A stretch of 64,000 nt of DNA from Gracilaria gracilis (lineage: Eukaryota; Rhodophyta; Florideophyceae; Gracilariales; Gracilariaceae): assembly GCA_030374805.1 (NCBI GenBank), contig JARGSG010000247.1, forward strand, positions 1 through 64,000, in the 5' to 3' direction. Each line of letters begins with the position of its first letter. The first letter of the stretch is position 1. A program made the position numbers and the translations under genes. The notes below the pieces were generated by a model. The model worked only from the letters and a program-made list of their open reading frames with translations. It was not told where the DNA came from and ran no database searches. Positions 61,363 to 64,000 of this stretch are shown here, one piece after another.

Positions 61363-61365
61363 ATT

Positions 61366-61462
61366 GTCGCTTCTCTGCGTCGATCCCATAAATAGGCTGC
61401 TCTGTACTGTTTTCAATCTGCTGCATCTTGCAGTAAACTGTACGCTCTCTGTAATGCGAACG
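61366..61462 (-). pseudogene. Split end of the gene interrupted by Harbinger
   Basis: On the minus strand this flank reads CKMQQIENSTEQPIYGIDAE then KRQ up to the element. If the element and one ATT are removed, it continues in the same frame into CEQEANRNATDVNGF on the other side, without a stop until VDMDEFASWMAV. A coding exon therefore appears to have been split. The family is unknown, and the true start on this side is not clear. Confidence 0.45.
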
Positions 61463-61568
61463 TTCCAAACCGAAAAAGCGCGCCAAAGCAGCGCAATCAA
61501 AACGAACAGCATTGATCTCAGCTGCCAACGACATCCATCCCGCATCCAGCATCCACCCTACTATCGCC

Positions 61569-62079
61569 ATGACGTCCATCGCCACGCTCGCAGCGGCCAA
61601 CCCCACGGCCAACGCCCCCGCTCCCGCCCCCGCCATCGTCCGCGCCCAGCACCATATGGTTCTGCAAGACCTGTCATAAGCCGTCGTCCACCTGCGCCGC
61701 CGTCCAGCTCTCTTCCTGTTCCGGCTGTCTTCCGGGGCGCTTATGCAGCCCCCTCTGTGAGCGTCGCGAAGCCGCGCGCCATGGGGAGCTCCGTCAGTTC
61801 ATAGCCGCGCTACAGCGTGAGGTAACCGAAAGCACCACTGCCATCGCAGCGCAGCTCCAGTCACGTCGCGGCCACTTCAACGACACTGCCGAGAGACGCG
61901 CTCATCTGGTGCTTCACTCCAAGCTTGCGCACCATCTGGAAGACCTGGCGAAACAGTACGCCTTCGTGCCGCTCTGCCAGAAGGCGCTGGAGATCCTTCT
62001 TCTCGACGCGTGCGATCGCATGTGTATGTGTGAGACTGGGCCGTTTGCGATACTACTTCTTCGTCGAAGCACTCATTGA
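61569..62079 (+). pseudogene. MYND-like zinc-finger gene, frameshifted
   Basis: An ATG at 61569 (MTSIATLAAANPTANAPAPA) opens a frame that stops after about 36 codons. A different frame then reads WFCKTCHKPSSTCAAVQLSS, CSGCLPGRLCSPLCERREAA and RHGELRQFIAAL, ending at a TGA at 62077. The spacing C-x2-C, C-x2-C, C-x3-C, then His resembles a MYND zinc finger, a protein-interaction module, but the expected last Cys is missing. A one-base slip near 61650 would join start and finger, so the gene is either broken or carries a sequencing error there. Coding-like pieces in yet other frames (for example IDNADVSFLLPYLRRKA near 62250 and KTPVWLKSVFYREPL near 62370) extend to about 62660 and may be its C-terminal part. 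Confidence 0.5.
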
Positions 62080-62960
62080 GCGGCTTTTATCGGGCATCGG
62101 TTTCTCCGCGATCAAGCGCTTTTGCACTAGCTCCAGCGTCACCAGCGCTCGAAATACGGAGACTGGCTCTGCGGCGAGGCCGACCGTTTTGGCGACGTAT
62201 TCGCTTCCACAGGTGCGATTATCGACAATGCCGATGTGTCCTTTCTGCTGCCGTATTTGCGTCGTAAAGCTGTGTCAGCTCTCCCGACCCACTGTCGCCG
62301 CCGAACGTATGGCGGAGCAGCAAACGGTGCTGCACAAGTATCTTGTTTGATGCCATGCAGCGCAAGACACCCGTGTGGCTGAAGTCTGTTTTCTACCGCG
62401 AGCCACTCACATGCGTGTGCATGCGTGATGGGTCTGCTCCGCATCCCAAGGCGCATGAGGAGGCGTACTCGATACTTTCCTGTTGCGGCGAGGCACCTTG
62501 GTGCCAGTTTGGAATATCACTGCGAGCCATTCAACTTTATGTCACCGTAGGAACACACCTGCGAACAGCCACCGCTTACGCCGCCGACTTTCTACGAGAG
62601 CGACGCTGGGTACAGTACTGTGTCTATCGTGTCCGCTGTGCGGGACGACTGATATGCTGCTAAGCTTCACGAACCAGAGTGCACCCGCTCGCTTCCGACT
62701 CCGCCTTTTCGCACAGATTCATGCGGCGTGCGTTGGACGGGGTGCTTTCTCGCTCGCGCGTTGCTGCACCAGCCGCCCCATCATCTCCTCCTCCGCCGCA
62801 CTCTTCTTCATGCGCAGCATCTCCACCACCACCAGAGCCTCCACCACTTGCTGCCCCGCGCAGCTCTTGCGGCTCTTGCTCCTACCCTCTGCCCCGTCGC
62901 CGCCAGCTGTATTCGCTGTTCAAACGCACCCGGGCCCATTTTGGTCTTGCTCGTGGAGCG
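62080..62960. other. Degraded tail of the MYND-like gene, then GC-rich leader
   Basis: To about 62660 there are protein-like fragments on the plus strand that switch frame. From 62690 the sequence becomes C-rich with CACCACCACC-like words and no convincing frame. It probably holds the upstream promoter region of the MYB gene. Confidence 0.4.
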
Positions 62961-62962
62961 GG

Positions 62963-62971
62963 TATATATAG
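62963..62971 (+). promoter_or_regulatory. TATA box of the SHAQKYF MYB gene
   Basis: TATATATAG lies about 130 bases before the ATG at 63103 in an otherwise GC-rich leader. Distance and orientation fit a core promoter for that gene. Confidence 0.55.
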
Positions 62972-63102
62972 ATGGTGTACACGCGTGCACGCTCGCACGC
63001 CGAACCGCAAGCTAAAGTTAAATTATCCAACGGTAGATCTACGCCTCTGCTGCGCAAGCACTTTGCTTTGCACGCGCCGCCCTGCACCCCCTCCATCGCA
63101 CA

Positions 63103-63648
63103 ATGTCTTCCTCGCGCTCTCCCGCCGTCGCGCCCGCACCATCGCGAGCCCCACGTGCCGCCATTGCCACCATGGTGCCGCCACCGCCGCCTCCTGCCAG
63201 CGCACGACACCACCACCGCCTGCCAGCACGCAACACCGCCGGTGCCACCCCAGCGCACGACACCGCCCCTGCCACCCCAGCGCATGACACCCCCGCCTCC
63301 AGCGGACGACACCACCGCGGCCTACACGGCATGGCCGACGCGAGCTTCAAGCGCCAATGGGATAGGAAGGAGCATTTCCGCTTCTTGATTGGGTTGAAAA
63401 CGTACGGACGTGGAAATTGGGAAAGAATTGCTGAACTTGTTAAGACAAAAACGCCGATTCAAATACACTCTCATGCGCAGAGATATTTTGGTTGCCAAGC
63501 ATGTCCGGACACCGAACCATCTTCATCGTTACTGCAACTTTCCCTGGATTCCAATGAAATGAAGCGGATGCATCAAAGCCTGAGCAAGAGCCAACGACAA
63601 AGTCTTCGTCTCTTTCTTGGGAACATCTATTTCAATAACAATCAATAA
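63103..63648 (+). CDS. SHAQKYF-type single-repeat MYB protein
   Basis: This is a protein of 181 residues from the ATG at 63103, which follows CGCACA. Residues 1-78 are low complexity, rich in Pro, Ala, His and Thr, and include short repeats of ATPAHDT. Residues 84-130 form a single MYB/SANT repeat of the SHAQKYF class: QWDRKEHFRFLIGLKTYGRG, NWERIAELVKTKTP, QIHSHAQRYF (Lys replaced by Arg). Plant members of this class are transcription factors, several of them circadian or light-related; the targets here are unknown. The C-terminal 50 residues are Ser/Gln-rich. ATGs at 63172 and 63331 (just before the MYB repeat) are alternative starts, and the low-complexity N-terminus could be partly untranslated. 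The frame is intact and ends with TAA. Confidence 0.75.
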   Translation: MSSSRSPAVAPAPSRAPRAAIATMVPPPPPPASARHHHRLPARNTAGATPAHDTAPATPAHDTPASSGRHHRGLHGMADASFKRQWDRKEHFRFLIGLKTYGRGNWERIAELVKTKTPIQIHSHAQRYFGCQACPDTEPSSSLLQLSLDSNEMKRMHQSLSKSQRQSLRLFLGNIYFNNNQ

Positions 63649-64000
63649 ACTATGATATCGCATCGATCCAAATCCATGCCCAACTTTAGGTCCTTACCTT
63701 CAGCTTCCTCTCCTTTCGGGTCTCAACGCGTGAGAGCGACGTGATCTTCCCATCGATCTCAGCTTGGGCTGACACACCGCCAGCGGCAGCCCCACAGAAG
63801 TTGGGGTCTCCAGCGCATCTTCAGAGCATCTCCGTCCCGTTCCCCCGCGCACGCGCCGCTCATAATTTGTCAACCACAGATGTTGACTCCCTCGTGCAAT
63901 CCGGATGACCGTTTGCACGTGTTGCTCGATTCCTTTCCCGTACACCGCGTGCACTTTGCTGTGTCACATGTTTCAGCTTGCAGGCAGCAGTCTGAGTTGA
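63649..64000. other. Downstream stretch without a recognisable gene
   Basis: A minus-strand frame of 84 codons (63954-63700) is open but matches nothing known to me. No RNA gene or repeat is seen. Confidence 0.4.

Noticed and set aside
61229-61636. Upstream extension of the nuclease frame to 61636
   Set aside because: The frame stays open through the right inverted repeat into the flank, but transposon genes start inside the element. The flanking part belongs to the interrupted host frame or is antisense to the MYND-like gene.

Overview
The window looks like nuclear DNA of a eukaryote with few introns, probably a red alga. That placement is an inference from the gene families (HUWE1-type HECT ligase, SHPRH, LENG8/THP3, a SHAQKYF-type MYB, Sel1 repeats, and a Harbinger transposon with a DUF6818 partner) and from long intron-free reading frames. 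No rRNA, tRNA or organelle genes were recognised.

Layout. Positions 1-31921 are one uninterrupted satellite: 65.8 head-to-tail copies of a 485-bp unit that vary only at one site and run off the left edge. The array abuts a decayed HUWE1/TOM1-like ubiquitin-ligase gene (31917-47188). This pseudogene is cut at both ends, has several stops and frameshifts, and is split by an 8477-bp LTR retroelement (33831-42307) with 426-bp LTRs and a GTTGC target duplication. The element has no recognisable reverse transcriptase or integrase. Its LTRs and interior carry about 85 or more short CCC-N3-5-GGG motifs spaced about 60 nt apart, which I consider the most unusual signal in the window.

The right third (47-64 kb) is mixed. 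It holds an apparently intact Sel1-repeat gene (48864-50531), low-information DNA with hairpins, and a 229-bp tandem repeat. It also holds minus-strand relics of a LENG8/THP3-like SAC3-domain gene (54488-55490) and an SHPRH-like helicase/E3 gene (56480-57345, possibly longer). A complete-looking PIF/Harbinger element follows (58698-61362), with a perfect 16-bp inverted-repeat core, a 3-bp ATT target duplication, a DUF6818 protein gene and a DDE nuclease gene converging tail to tail. Beyond it lie a frameshifted MYND-like zinc-finger gene and an intact SHAQKYF MYB gene with a TATA box.

Together, a huge homogeneous satellite, two element insertions into coding sequence and at least three decayed copies of conserved housekeeping genes suggest a degenerating, heterochromatin-like region. 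The likely functional genes are the Sel1 protein, the two transposon genes and the MYB protein.
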